Shown here piece by piece: positions 39,308 to 47,756 of a stretch of 64,000 nt of DNA. The notes below the pieces were generated by a model. It saw only the letters and a list, made by a program, of their open reading frames with translations. It was not told the origin of the DNA and ran no database searches. Source of the stretch: Luteimonas endophytica (GTDB taxonomy: Bacteria > Pseudomonadota > Gammaproteobacteria > Xanthomonadales > Xanthomonadaceae); assembly GCF_029887875.1 (NCBI RefSeq), contig NZ_JARXRM010000025.1, positions 124,001 to 188,000 on the forward strand. The letters run 5' to 3'. The position numbers were made by a program, and so were the translations under genes. The first letter of the stretch is position 1. Every line of letters starts with the position of its first letter.

Positions 39308-39940
39308 TCAGATCACCCGCAGGGTGATCGCCTTGAGCACCGCGCGGGTGCGGTCGCGGGTGCCGAGCTTGTCCAGGATCACCGAGACGTAATTCTTCAC
39401 CGTGCCCTCGGCCAGGAACAGGCTGCGGGCGATCTCGCGGTTGGAGTAGCCCCCGGCCAGCAGCCGCAGGATCGAGACCTCGCGCTCGCTGAAGGTGTCC
39501 ACCGGCGCGCTGTCGTCGTGATACCGGTAGCGCGCGCGCACCGGGTCGGTGCTGACCGGCTGCAGCAGGCTCTCGCCGGCGGCGAGCCGCTCGATCGCCT
39601 CGCGCAGGTCTTCCGGGGCGGCGTCCTTGAGCAGGAACCCCTGCGCGCCGGCGTCGCGCGCGCGCAACAGCAGGTCGGCTTCGTCGAAGGTGGTCAGCAG
39701 CAGCACCGGGGTGAGGTCGCCGCGCGCGCGCAGCGCGGTGACCGCATCCACGCCGTTCACCCCGGGCATGCGGATGTCGCTGAGGATCACGTCGACCGGC
39801 TGGTCCTCGAGCCGGCGCAGGAGGCTCTCGCCGCATTCGGCCTCGAACGCGATCGTCACTCCCTGCTGTTCCAGCAACGCCCGCAGGCCGGCGCGCACCA
39901 GCGCCTGGTCGTCGGCCAGGGCGATGCGCAGGCCGCTCAC
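39308..39940 (-). CDS. LuxR/NarL-family response regulator
   Basis: A 210-residue regulator: receiver with phospho-Asp in VILSDIRMPGVNG and Lys in FLLKDAAPEDL, then a LuxR HTH (TFSEREVSILRLLAGGYSNREIARSLFLAEGTVKNYVSVILDKL). The GTG start at 39940 overlaps the stop of the histidine kinase gene by four bases (GTGA). It is the output half of a DesK/DesR-type two-component system. A perfect dyad upstream of the operon is a candidate binding site. Confidence 0.92.
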   Translation of the reverse strand: MSGLRIALADDQALVRAGLRALLEQQGVTIAFEAECGESLLRRLEDQPVDVILSDIRMPGVNGVDAVTALRARGDLTPVLLLTTFDEADLLLRARDAGAQGFLLKDAAPEDLREAIERLAAGESLLQPVSTDPVRARYRYHDDSAPVDTFSEREVSILRLLAGGYSNREIARSLFLAEGTVKNYVSVILDKLGTRDRTRAVLKAITLRVI

Positions 39941-41046
39941 GCCGGCAGGCTCGCGTCGATGCGCAGCGCGCCGCGCGGGCCGGCGCCGAACGCCAGCGAA
40001 CCGCCGAGCGCGGCGACGCGCTCGCGCATGCCGGCCAGGCCGTTGCCCTCGCGCAGCGGTCCGCGCAGGCGGCCGTCGTCCTCCACCTGCATCCGCAGCA
40101 TCCCGTCCTGCATCGACAGCCGCACGCAGACCGTGTCGGCATCGGCATGGCGGGCGCTGTTGGTCAGCGCCTCCTGCACCACCCGCAGCACGGTCTCGGC
40201 CAGCGCCGGGTCGCCGATCTGCACGTCGCCGTCGATCTCCAGCTTCAGCTTCGGCCGCGGCAGCGGCGCGGCCAGCGCATGCAGCGCGGTCGCCAGGTCG
40301 AGACCGCGCGCGTCGCGCAGCGACTGCACCACGCCGCGGATGTCGCCCAGCAGCTCCTGCGACATGCGCAGGGCGATGCGCAGCTCCTCGCGGCCGGCCA
40401 GCTGCGGGTCGTTGGTCAGCGCGCGCAGGTTGAGCGTCATCGCGGTGAGCTTGTGGCCGGCCACGTCGTGCAGTTCGCGGGCCACCCGTACGCGCTCGCC
40501 GTCGCGGGCGCTGTTGGCCAGCAGCGCGCGGGTCGCCAGCAGGTCGCCGTTGACCCGCGACAGCGACTCCAGCGCGTACTCCGAGCGGCGCATGTAGTAC
40601 GCGGTCATCGCCGCGAAGCTCTCGAAGCCGGTGTAGATCATCACCACCAGCCAGGCGGCATCGTGGCCGCCGTGCTCGAGCAGCGCCAGCATCGCCAGGT
40701 TCAGCAGCACGGTGGCGGCCGCGGTGGTGCGCGCCGGATACTCCATCGCCAGCTGCGCTACCAGGATCACCAGCAGCACCGGTGCGGTACCGCCGGTGGG
40801 CGCCAGCCAGATCACCGCCAGTGCGGTCCCGGCCTGGACCAGGTGCAGGGCGATGCGCCAGCGCCGCCGCTGCATCGGCACGTAGTCGCTGATCAGCATG
40901 GCCGCCAGGAACCCGGCCAGCAGGCTCCATACCAGCGGGCGATTGAGGTCGGCCGATTCGGTGCGCAGCGCCAGCCCCACCGCCAGCCAGGTCAGCACCG
41001 CGGCCAGGTTCAAGGGATGCAGCAGGGTGCGCAACGCGGCGGGCAT
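39937..41046 (-). CDS. DesK-type membrane histidine kinase
   Basis: A 369-residue kinase with about five or six transmembrane helices (residues ~12-190), a HisKA_3 segment with phosphoacceptor His (ARELHDVAGHKLTAMTLNLRAL) and a C-terminal ATPase domain (VVQEALTNSARHADA; GNGLAGMRERVAALGG). This is the class that pairs with LuxR-type regulators. The membrane sensor without a periplasmic domain suggests sensing of the membrane itself, as DesK does, but that is inference. The start at 41046 precedes the first helix. Confidence 0.9.
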   Translation of the reverse strand: MPAALRTLLHPLNLAAVLTWLAVGLALRTESADLNRPLVWSLLAGFLAAMLISDYVPMQRRRWRIALHLVQAGTALAVIWLAPTGGTAPVLLVILVAQLAMEYPARTTAAATVLLNLAMLALLEHGGHDAAWLVVMIYTGFESFAAMTAYYMRRSEYALESLSRVNGDLLATRALLANSARDGERVRVARELHDVAGHKLTAMTLNLRALTNDPQLAGREELRIALRMSQELLGDIRGVVQSLRDARGLDLATALHALAAPLPRPKLKLEIDGDVQIGDPALAETVLRVVQEALTNSARHADADTVCVRLSMQDGMLRMQVEDDGRLRGPLREGNGLAGMRERVAALGGSLAFGAGPRGALRIDASLPA

Positions 41047-41116
41047 GGCCACATGCTGCGGCCCGGGGCGGCCCGGGGGCAACGGCCCGCGGCCAGAAAG
41101 TGACTTCCGGCAGGCC

Positions 41117-41142
41117 GCTGCTGACAGCACGGTGTCAGCAGC
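41117..41142. promoter_or_regulatory. Perfect dyad upstream of the DesK/LuxR-type operon
   Basis: GCTGCTGACA-N6-TGTCAGCAGC is a perfect 10+10 bp inverted repeat in the 209-base divergent gap between the kinase operon and the gene at 41256. Its size and symmetry fit a dimeric regulator such as the LuxR-type response regulator. A transcriptional hairpin is also possible. Confidence 0.6.
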
Positions 41143-41255
41143 CCCCGCGCAAGCTCCCTCCTTCCCGGCGGGGCCGGCGGAGCGGCGGGTTCCGCGCCCC
41201 CGCGTCGGTCCGCCCCGCGGCCCGCCGGGAACCACCCATCGACGGAGACAGTGCC

Positions 41256-41744
41256 ATGCAGGAACCCAGCGAGCAGGACGACGGACGCCACGACTTCGAC
41301 TTCAGCCACGGCCGCTGGCGGGTCGGCAACCGGCGCCTGCGGGCGCGGCTGTGCGGCTGCCGGGACTGGGACCAGTTCGAGGCGCGGGCCAGCTGCCGGC
41401 CGGTGCTGGGCGGGCTCGGCAACACCGACGAATTCTGCAGCGCCTGGCAGGGCGGGCTGCTCGGCATGACCCTGCGCCTGTTCAATCCCCAGGCGCGGCA
41501 GTGGAGCATCTACTGGGCCAGCAACCGCGCCGGCGAGCTGGAGGCGCCGGTGACCGGCGGCTTCGCCGACGGCGTGGGCACCTTCCACGGGCTCGACCGG
41601 CACCAGGGCCGGGTGGTGCTGGCGCGCTTCGTCTGGAGCGAGATCGGCACCGATAGCGCGCATTGGCAGCAGGCGCTGTCGCCCGATGGCGGCGTGACCT
41701 GGGAAACCAACTGGCACATGCACTTCACCCGGGAGGCGGCATGA
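41256..41744 (+). CDS. Lipocalin-like (DUF1579-type) hypothetical protein
   Basis: A 162-residue protein without signal peptide. Aromatic beta-strand motifs (FDFSHGRWRVGNRRLRARL; WSIYWASNRAGELEAPVTGGF; WQQALSPDGGVTWETNWHMHF) suggest a small beta-barrel like DUF1579 proteins. The start is set by the ATG after GACGGAGACA. Its stop overlaps the start of the NIPSNAP gene, and a WYL-type regulator follows, so the three may form one unit. Function unknown. Confidence 0.7.
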   Translation: MQEPSEQDDGRHDFDFSHGRWRVGNRRLRARLCGCRDWDQFEARASCRPVLGGLGNTDEFCSAWQGGLLGMTLRLFNPQARQWSIYWASNRAGELEAPVTGGFADGVGTFHGLDRHQGRVVLARFVWSEIGTDSAHWQQALSPDGGVTWETNWHMHFTREAA

Positions 41745-42424
41745 GCCTTCCGGGGTCCCTGCCGGCGGTGGTGGAACTGCGTCGCTACCTGCTGCATCCG
41801 GGCAGGCGCGACACCCTGATCGGCCTGTTCGAGGGCAGCCTCGCGGCGCCGCAGGAGGCCTGCGGGATGCGCCTGCTCGGCCGCTTCGCCGATCTCGACG
41901 CGCCCGAGCGTTTCGTCTGGCTGCGCGGGTTCGCGGACATGCAGGCGCGCCGGCGCGCGCTGCAGGCGTTCTACGGCGGCCCGGTCTGGCGGCGGCACCG
42001 CGACGCCGCCAACGCCACGATGATCGATTCGGACGACGTGCTGCTGCTGCGGCCGGTGCTGGCGCCGGACCCGGCGGCGGGCGCGCGACCGGCGGACGGC
42101 GCGGCGGCCGGGGTGCTCGGGGTGATCTGCCATTTCGACGCGCCGTTCGACGCCGCCCTGCCCGAGCGTTTCCGCGCCCAGGCGTGGCCGTACTGGCGAA
42201 ACCGTGGCGCGGTGCTGCTCGGCGGATTCGCGAGCGAGCATGCCCGCAACACCTTCCCGGCGCTGCCGGTGCGCGAGGGCGAGCACGTGTTCGCCTGGTT
42301 CGCGCGGGTACCGGCGTGGCCGGAGGGCGCGGCCGCCGCCGTCTGGCATGCGGATGCCGGTGGACCCGCGCCGCGGGGCTGCGAAACGATGCGCCTGCGA
42401 CCGACCGCGGCCTCGCCCTGGTGA
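41741..42424 (+). CDS. NIPSNAP-family protein
   Basis: A 227-residue protein whose N-terminal half has the NIPSNAP pattern (VVELRRYLLHPGRRDTLIGLFEG ... RLLGRFADLDAPERFVWLRGFADM), a ferredoxin-like dimeric alpha/beta barrel. The C-terminal half may be a second, divergent copy. It is translationally coupled (ATGA) to the lipocalin-like gene. No enzymatic role can be assigned. Confidence 0.75.
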   Translation: MSLPGSLPAVVELRRYLLHPGRRDTLIGLFEGSLAAPQEACGMRLLGRFADLDAPERFVWLRGFADMQARRRALQAFYGGPVWRRHRDAANATMIDSDDVLLLRPVLAPDPAAGARPADGAAAGVLGVICHFDAPFDAALPERFRAQAWPYWRNRGAVLLGGFASEHARNTFPALPVREGEHVFAWFARVPAWPEGAAAAVWHADAGGPAPRGCETMRLRPTAASPW

Positions 42425-42470
42425 GCGCCGCCGGCTGGCGGGCGGCGCGGCCGCGGGCGATGATGCGCGC

Positions 42471-43163
42471 ATGCGCCGCGCCGACCGGCTGTTCCTCGTC
42501 ATCCACGCCCTGCGCGGCCGCCGTGCGGCGCTGCCGGCGCGGGCGCTGGCCGAGACCCTCGGCGTCTCGGTGCGCACCGTGTACCGCGACATCGCCGACC
42601 TGCAGCTGTCCGGCGTGCCGATCGAAGGCGAGGCTGGGGTCGGCTACGTGCTGCGCAAGGGTTCGGACATCCCGCCGCTGATGTTCGATGCCGACGAACT
42701 CGAGGCGCTGGTCGCGGGCACCCGTTTCGTACGCGCGTTCGGCGGCAGCCGCCTCGCGGCCGGCGCGCGCTCGGCGCTGCTGAAGATCGAGGCGGTGCTG
42801 CCGCCGCAGCTGCAGGCGCGCGCGCAGCGGACCCGCATCTACGCCCCGGCGCGCGCCGACCGGGTCGAGGCCACGGGCATCATCGACCGCCTCCACGCGG
42901 CGATCGAATCGCGCCGGGTGCTGGCGTTCGACTACCGCGACGAGGCCGGCCGCCCCAGCCGCCGCCAGGTCGAGCCGCTGTGCCTGGCGTTCTGGGGCGG
43001 CGCCTGGACGCTCGGCGCCTGGTGCCGGCTGCGCGCGGACTTCCGCAACTTCCGGCCCGACCGCATGGGCGATCCGGCCGACACCGGGGAAACCTTCGCC
43101 GAGACCCCGGAGCGCGATTTGCGCGCGTACCTGCGCGCCGTGGGCAGCGACGGCTGGATCTGA
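42471..43163 (+). CDS. WYL-domain HTH transcriptional regulator (YafY-like)
   Basis: A 230-residue regulator with an N-terminal HTH_11 (ALPARALAETLGVSVRTVYRDIADL, residues ~18-42) and a WYL-type ligand domain in the C-terminal half (VLAFDYRDEAGRPSRRQVEPLCLAFWGGAWTLGAWC). It is likely to control the two genes directly upstream, though no operator is obvious. The start at 42471 is the first ATG that leaves the HTH intact. Confidence 0.87.
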   Translation: MRRADRLFLVIHALRGRRAALPARALAETLGVSVRTVYRDIADLQLSGVPIEGEAGVGYVLRKGSDIPPLMFDADELEALVAGTRFVRAFGGSRLAAGARSALLKIEAVLPPQLQARAQRTRIYAPARADRVEATGIIDRLHAAIESRRVLAFDYRDEAGRPSRRQVEPLCLAFWGGAWTLGAWCRLRADFRNFRPDRMGDPADTGETFAETPERDLRAYLRAVGSDGWI

Positions 43164-43220
43164 GCGGCCCGGTGCGATGGACCGCCCTCCTTCGCGGGCG
43201 CGGCCACGCGCGGCGCGCCC

Positions 43221-45401
43221 TTAGCGCGCCCAGTCCCACTGCGCGCCCAGCAGCCAGGTGCGGCCGGCGCCGGGTTCGTAGAAACGGCCGTTGCCCTCGT
43301 TGACGATCACCGAGCCGACGTGGTCGCGGTCGAGCAGGTTGTCGATGCGCGCGAACAGGCGCAGCCCGCCATGGCGGCCGTCCCAGCGCCGTGCCGCCTC
43401 CAGGTGCAGCAGGCCGTACCCGGCGGCCGCTTCGCTGCCCAGATCGTTCACCACCACGTCGCCGGTCGCCTCGCCCTCGAATGCCGCGCTCCAGGCCGCG
43501 CCGCGCCACTGCAGGCGTGCGAACAGCTGCTGTTGCGGGACCCCGGGGATGCGTGCACCGGCGGCCACCTCGACATCCGGCACCGTACAGCCCACGCCCT
43601 GGCAGATCAGGTAGGCATCGCGGAACGTCGCGTCCAGCCGGGACCAGGCCAGCCGCAGATCCCAGGCCTCGCCGAGCGGCGTCGCCCACGCCGCTTCGAT
43701 GCCCTGGCGCCGGGCGCTGCCGACGTTGCGGAAGCTGCTGCGGCCGGCGACGTTGCGCGCCACCGCCAGCTCGTCGTCGGTGTCGGCACGGAACAGCGCC
43801 GCCTCCAGCGTCGCCCCGTCCGCGCCGCGCCATTTCATTCCAAGCTCGAGGTTGTCGCTGACCGCCGGCCGCAACCCGAACGCCAGCCCGGCGCCGCCGT
43901 CGGCGCGGTACGACATCTCGTTGAAGGTCGGGGTCTCGAACCCGCGCCCGGCCGACAGGTACACGCGCACGTCGGCGCGCGGCGCGAAGCTCAGCCCTGC
44001 CACCGGCGCGGTGTGCGAGAACCGTACCCGGCCGCTGTCGTCGGGGTTGGCGCCGGTGACGTAGCGGTCGCGGGATGCGAAGGTCACCTCGCTGCGGCGC
44101 ACGCCCGCCAGCAGCGACCAGCGCTCGGCGAAACGCCACCACGCCTGCGCGTAGAGGTCGGCGTTGTCGACGCGGTTGCGCTCGTCGCGCCGCAGTGCGC
44201 CGCGCACCCCGAGGGTCTCGCCGACGAAGTTCTCGTAGCCGCGGCGGCGCTGGCGCTGGCGGTCGAGGTTGCCGCCGACGGTCAGTTCCAGTGGACGCGC
44301 GGCCCCGCCCTGCCAGGACCAGCGCGCGTCCAGGCCGTCGTAGCGGTTGTCCAGGTCGATCACCCCGCCCGAGCTCAGCGGGTTGGCCTGCGCCCCGGGC
44401 GGGATCGGCAGCACCTGCACGACCTCGCGGCGGCCGCCGTAGGCCATCAGCCGCAGCGTGTGCGCCTCGCCGAGTCCGTGCTCGTAGGTGGCGCCGGCCT
44501 GGTCCTGGCGCACCGTCTTGCGGGTGTCGAACAGGTGCGCGTTGGCGACCGCCTGGCGCGGGTCGTCGCGCACCTGCTGCGCGCTGAGGCCGAGCGGATC
44601 GCGCGCCTCGGGCACGTCGACCCGGTTGAGCACCAGCTGCAGGCGCCGGCGCTCGCCGAGGTCGACACCGAGCCGCAGATTGGCGGTATCGCGCCGCGCC
44701 GCGCTGTGGTCGCGCCAGCCGCCGGTGTCGTAGCGCGAGAGTGCCAGGTTGTAGTCGACCCGTGCGCCGGCACCGAGCAGCTGCGCCGCCGCCGACCAGG
44801 TGTCGTCGCTGCCGGCGGCGACGCGGGCGCGCCAGGGATCGCCGGGCGCGCCCTCGGCGCTCCAGATCTGCACCACGCCGCCGGAGGAATTGCCGTGCAG
44901 CGCCGAGAACGGCCCGCGGATCACCTCGATGCGGTCGCCGCCGGCCAGGCTGAAGTGCGACAGCTGGCCCTGCCCGTCCGGCATCGATGCGGGAATCCCG
45001 TCGGCGTACAGCCGCACGCCGCGCACGCCGAAGGTGGAGCGGGCACCGAAGCCGCGGATCGACAGCTGGGTGTCCTGGGCCAGGTTCTGCCGGTCGCGCG
45101 CCAGCAGGCCCGGGACCCCGCGCAGCGCCTCGGAGACGTCGCCGCCAGCGCCGCTCGATTCGCCGCGCAGGGAAATCGTCGCGGTCGACGCCGGGGTCTC
45201 GAACGCGGGCACGCCGCGCAGGCGCGTCGCTTCCACCACCACCCGCTCCAGCGTCGGCGCTTCGGTGGCCGCATCGCGGCCGGGGGGATCCAGCACGGCG
45301 GCGCCGGCGGGCGACAGCGCGCAGGCCAGGCACAGGCTCAGCATCGATCGGGCATCGGACGGGGGCGCCACAGTGTGCACGCGGTGGCGTCGCCATTCCA
45401 T
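43221..45401 (-). CDS. TonB-dependent outer-membrane receptor
   Basis: A ~726-residue receptor: signal sequence (hydrophobic LSLCLACALSPAGAA), TonB-box region (APTLERVVVEATRL), plug domain (DTQLSIRGFGARSTFGVRGVRLYADGIP ... RIEVIRGPFSALHGNSSGGVVQIW) and a 22-strand barrel ending in WLLGAQWDWAR. The plug resembles receptors for ferric or other metal complexes; the substrate is unknown. I prefer the ATG at 45401 because it supplies a positive n-region. An ATG at 45437 lies inside a dispersed repeat, and one at 45344 gives no charged n-region. Confidence 0.88.
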   Translation of the reverse strand: MEWRRHRVHTVAPPSDARSMLSLCLACALSPAGAAVLDPPGRDAATEAPTLERVVVEATRLRGVPAFETPASTATISLRGESSGAGGDVSEALRGVPGLLARDRQNLAQDTQLSIRGFGARSTFGVRGVRLYADGIPASMPDGQGQLSHFSLAGGDRIEVIRGPFSALHGNSSGGVVQIWSAEGAPGDPWRARVAAGSDDTWSAAAQLLGAGARVDYNLALSRYDTGGWRDHSAARRDTANLRLGVDLGERRRLQLVLNRVDVPEARDPLGLSAQQVRDDPRQAVANAHLFDTRKTVRQDQAGATYEHGLGEAHTLRLMAYGGRREVVQVLPIPPGAQANPLSSGGVIDLDNRYDGLDARWSWQGGAARPLELTVGGNLDRQRQRRRGYENFVGETLGVRGALRRDERNRVDNADLYAQAWWRFAERWSLLAGVRRSEVTFASRDRYVTGANPDDSGRVRFSHTAPVAGLSFAPRADVRVYLSAGRGFETPTFNEMSYRADGGAGLAFGLRPAVSDNLELGMKWRGADGATLEAALFRADTDDELAVARNVAGRSSFRNVGSARRQGIEAAWATPLGEAWDLRLAWSRLDATFRDAYLICQGVGCTVPDVEVAAGARIPGVPQQQLFARLQWRGAAWSAAFEGEATGDVVVNDLGSEAAAGYGLLHLEAARRWDGRHGGLRLFARIDNLLDRDHVGSVIVNEGNGRFYEPGAGRTWLLGAQWDWAR

Positions 45402-45428
45402 CAAGGGCGGCGCCGGTGAACGCGCAGA

Positions 45429-45530
45429 GCGTGCCATGCACGCGAAAACCGGCGCGGTCGGCCGTGCGCGGGATCACCGCCCACCCGACCGGAACCACCC
45501 GCGGCCTTCGCGGCCATGGGCCGCTGCCAC
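45429..45530 (-). repeat. Dispersed ~100-bp intergenic repeat, copy A
   Basis: Read on the minus strand, this element runs from GCAGCGGCCCATGGCCGCGA to GTTTTCGCGTGCATGGCACGC and is clearly homologous along its length to 61096-61196. It starts with a REP-like palindrome (GCGGCC-ATGGCCGC). It lies just before the TonB-dependent receptor gene. Confidence 0.8.
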
Positions 45531-45568
45531 AAGAAAAAGCCGCGGCGCGGCGATTGCCCGTCCTCCTT

Positions 45569-45967
45569 TCAGAATCCGAACGAGCAGCGCTCGCGCACGT
45601 CGAGCGCGCCGGCCAGCAGCCACGCCAGCCCGAAGCACCCCGGCCCGGCCGCCACCGCCGCGATCGCCGCCTGGCGCAGCGCGACCGCGCCACGCCGCCG
45701 CGCCAGCGCCACCGCCGCGCCGCCCAGCGCCGCCAGCAGCGCCAGCGTCACCGGCCAGCCCAGCAGCGGCAGCACCACCAGCAGCAGCAGCGCCATGCCG
45801 AATGCACCCGAGGGATCGTGGCAGGCGGCCACGTAGTAGCCGGCGCACAGGCCGTAGAACGCCAGCGCGGCTACCAGCAGCAGCACCGCGAACCAGGCCG
45901 CCGCGGCCAGCGCTGTGCGCCGGCCCGGGGCCGCGCCCCGCGCCGGCTGTCCGGGCGCTTCAGACAT
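45569..45967 (-). CDS. Hypothetical membrane protein
   Basis: A 132-residue protein with about four hydrophobic helices (WFAVLLLVAALAFYGLC; MALLLLVVLPLLGWPVTLALLAAL; AAIAAVAAGPGCFGLAWLLAG). Its start overlaps the end of phhA by eight bases, so it is probably co-transcribed. No family recognised. Confidence 0.6.
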   Translation of the reverse strand: MSEAPGQPARGAAPGRRTALAAAAWFAVLLLVAALAFYGLCAGYYVAACHDPSGAFGMALLLLVVLPLLGWPVTLALLAALGGAAVALARRRGAVALRQAAIAAVAAGPGCFGLAWLLAGALDVRERCSFGF

Positions 45968-46850
45968 CCGCGTCGGTCGGCCAGCCCTCGCCGGTGCCGC
46001 GCTGATAGACGTGGTCGCTGTCCAGCACCTTGCCGGCCGGCAGCGACTCCTGCCCGGCCAGGCGCGCGTAGATCGGGCCGAAGTCCGGCTCGGTGGCGCG
46101 CATCAGCTGCTCGAACCCGTCGATCACGAAATAGGTCTTCTGATAGCTGTCGATGCGGTAGCGGGTGCGCATGACCCGCTCGAGGTCGAAGCCGATGCGG
46201 TTGGGCGCCGCCGACTCCAGCGCGTAGATCGATTCGCCCTTGGAGGAGACGATGCCGGCGCCGAAGATGCGCAGCCCGTCGGCCTGCCGGATCAGCCCGA
46301 ACTCCACCGTGTACCAGTACAGCCGGGTCAGGTGCTGCAGCGCATCGGCGCCGATGCCGTGCGCCTTCACCCCGCCCTTGCCGTAGGCCTGCATGTAGTC
46401 GGCGAACATCGGGTTCATCAGCAGCGGCACATGCCCGAACAGGTCGTGGAACAGGTCCGGCTCCTCGATGTAGTCGATCTGGTCGGGCCGGCGGATCCAC
46501 CAGGTCACCGGGAAGCGGCGGTTGGCCAGGTGGTCGAAGAAGTCCAGTTCCGGCAGCAGCCCCTCCACGCCCATCAGGGTCCAGCCGGTGGCCGCCGACA
46601 GCACCCGGTTGAGCTCGGAAAACCTGGGAATGCGGTCCGGGGTCATGCCCATCGCGTCCTGCGCGGCCAGGAACTCGTCGCAGGCGCGGCCGGGCAGGAT
46701 CTCGCGCTGGCGCGCGTAGAGCTTCGACCAGGTGTCGTGGTCGGCGGGGCTGTAGTCGTCCCAGGGCTGCTCGACGATGCCGGTGGCGTAGACCGGCACC
46801 TTGCCCTTGTCGGTCTGCAGGTTCTCCACCCGACGCGGCTGGCTGTTCAT
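45960..46850 (-). CDS. phhA: Phenylalanine-4-hydroxylase
   Basis: A 296-residue pterin- and iron-dependent hydroxylase converting phenylalanine to tyrosine. Visible are the iron-binding HDLFGHVPLL (two His ligands) and the later Glu in YWYTVEFGL, with RRFPVTWWIRRPDQIDYIEEPDLFHD before it. The length is typical of bacterial single-domain enzymes, without the regulatory ACT domain. It is transcribed divergently from an Lrp-type regulator, with two matching dyads between them. Confidence 0.95.
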   Translation of the reverse strand: MNSQPRRVENLQTDKGKVPVYATGIVEQPWDDYSPADHDTWSKLYARQREILPGRACDEFLAAQDAMGMTPDRIPRFSELNRVLSAATGWTLMGVEGLLPELDFFDHLANRRFPVTWWIRRPDQIDYIEEPDLFHDLFGHVPLLMNPMFADYMQAYGKGGVKAHGIGADALQHLTRLYWYTVEFGLIRQADGLRIFGAGIVSSKGESIYALESAAPNRIGFDLERVMRTRYRIDSYQKTYFVIDGFEQLMRATEPDFGPIYARLAGQESLPAGKVLDSDHVYQRGTGEGWPTDADV

Positions 46851-46900
46851 GGCGCTGTCCTCCGGGCTGCTCTCGGCCCTCGACTGTAGCGCCGTGGGCG

Positions 46901-46915
46901 CGCAACAGGGTTGCG
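46901..46915. promoter_or_regulatory. Lrp-type operator 1 between phhA and the regulator
   Basis: CGCAAC-AGG-GTTGCG is a perfect 6+6 dyad with a 3-base spacer. It has the same layout as the dyad 40 bp away at 46941 and lies close to the phhA start. Confidence 0.65.
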
Positions 46916-46940
46916 TCGTTGCGTGAAATCCGGCCCTTGG

Positions 46941-46955
46941 CGCAATATCATTGCG
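46941..46955. promoter_or_regulatory. Lrp-type operator 2 between phhA and the regulator
   Basis: CGCAAT-ATC-ATTGCG is a perfect 6+6 dyad with a 3-base AT-rich spacer, 26 bases before the regulator start. Lrp/AsnC proteins bind 15-bp imperfect palindromes of this kind in arrays. Confidence 0.7.
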
Positions 46956-46980
46956 TTGATCAGGTGAACAGGCGCATAAA

Positions 46981-47451
46981 TTGCCAGTGCATGCCCTCGA
47001 CCGCACCGACCTGCTGCTGCTCGCCGAGCTGCAGCGCGGCGCCCGGCTCACCAATGCCGAGCTGGCCGACCGGGTCCACCTCTCGCCCTCCGCATGCCTG
47101 CGCCGGGTGCAGCGGCTCGAGCGCGGCGGGGTGATCGCCGGGTACCGCGCCCAGGTCGACCCGGAGCGGGTGGGGCTGGGCCTGCAGGCCTTCGTGCGCG
47201 TGCAGCTGGAGAAGCACGACGCCGACCACGTCGAACGATTTACCGCCGCGGTGCACAGCTGGGACGAAGTGGTCGCCTGCCACGCGCTGACCGGCGACAT
47301 GGACTATCTGCTGCACGTGATGGTGCAGGACCTCGAGCACTTCTCCCGCTTCCTGCTCGACCGCCTGCTCAACGCCAGCGGCGTGGCCGACGTCAATTCC
47401 AGTTTCGTGCTGCGCACGGTCAAGGCCTACGGCGGCGTGCCGCTCCCGTAG
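46981..47451 (+). CDS. Lrp/AsnC-family transcriptional regulator
   Basis: A 156-residue regulator with an N-terminal HTH (LTNADELADRV-type: RLTNAELADRVHLSPSACLRR) and an AsnC effector-binding domain (QLEKHDADHVERFTAAVHSWDEVVACHALTGDMDYLLHVMV). It starts with TTG at 46981; a GTG two codons later is possible. It probably senses an aromatic amino acid and controls phhA through the two dyads in the divergent promoter. Confidence 0.9.
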   Translation: MPVHALDRTDLLLLAELQRGARLTNAELADRVHLSPSACLRRVQRLERGGVIAGYRAQVDPERVGLGLQAFVRVQLEKHDADHVERFTAAVHSWDEVVACHALTGDMDYLLHVMVQDLEHFSRFLLDRLLNASGVADVNSSFVLRTVKAYGGVPLP

Positions 47452-47512
47452 CCCGGCCGCACTGGGCACGCGCAGCATGCGATGCTGCTTGCCAGTGCGC
47501 CGTCGCACGGTG

Positions 47513-47692
47513 ATGACGACCCGACACCGGTGGCAGGCCCCACCCCTGCACATCCACGTGCATCCGCGCAAGCTCGACGGCGTCCTGCAGGTCTATCCGC
47601 GCGCGCCGCCCACGCCGGGCAGGGACGTGCTGGAGCGCTACGCCGAAACGATCCGCGCGCAGCTTGAACGCGGCATGCCGCCCAACCAATAA
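47513..47692 (+). CDS. Possible small hypothetical protein
   Basis: A 59-residue open frame (start MTTRHRWQAPPLHIHVHPRKL) in the gap between the Lrp gene and the NTF2-like gene. It has no recognised domain and no clear ribosome-binding site. It may be non-coding. Confidence 0.3.
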   Translation: MTTRHRWQAPPLHIHVHPRKLDGVLQVYPRAPPTPGRDVLERYAETIRAQLERGMPPNQ

Positions 47693-47756
47693 TCCTCCGC
47701 AGCGTGCGCGCCGGACGGCGGCGCGACGCGCCCCGCCACGAGCCGGAGATGGTCGG

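Noticed and set aside
43320-45419. 699-codon open frame on the plus strand
   Set aside because: Antisense to the TonB-dependent receptor, no domains, composition of a shadow frame.
45402-45437. ATG at 45437 as start of the TonB-dependent receptor
   Set aside because: It lies in the conserved tail of the dispersed repeat, where the same ATG context occurs at 61188 without a gene.
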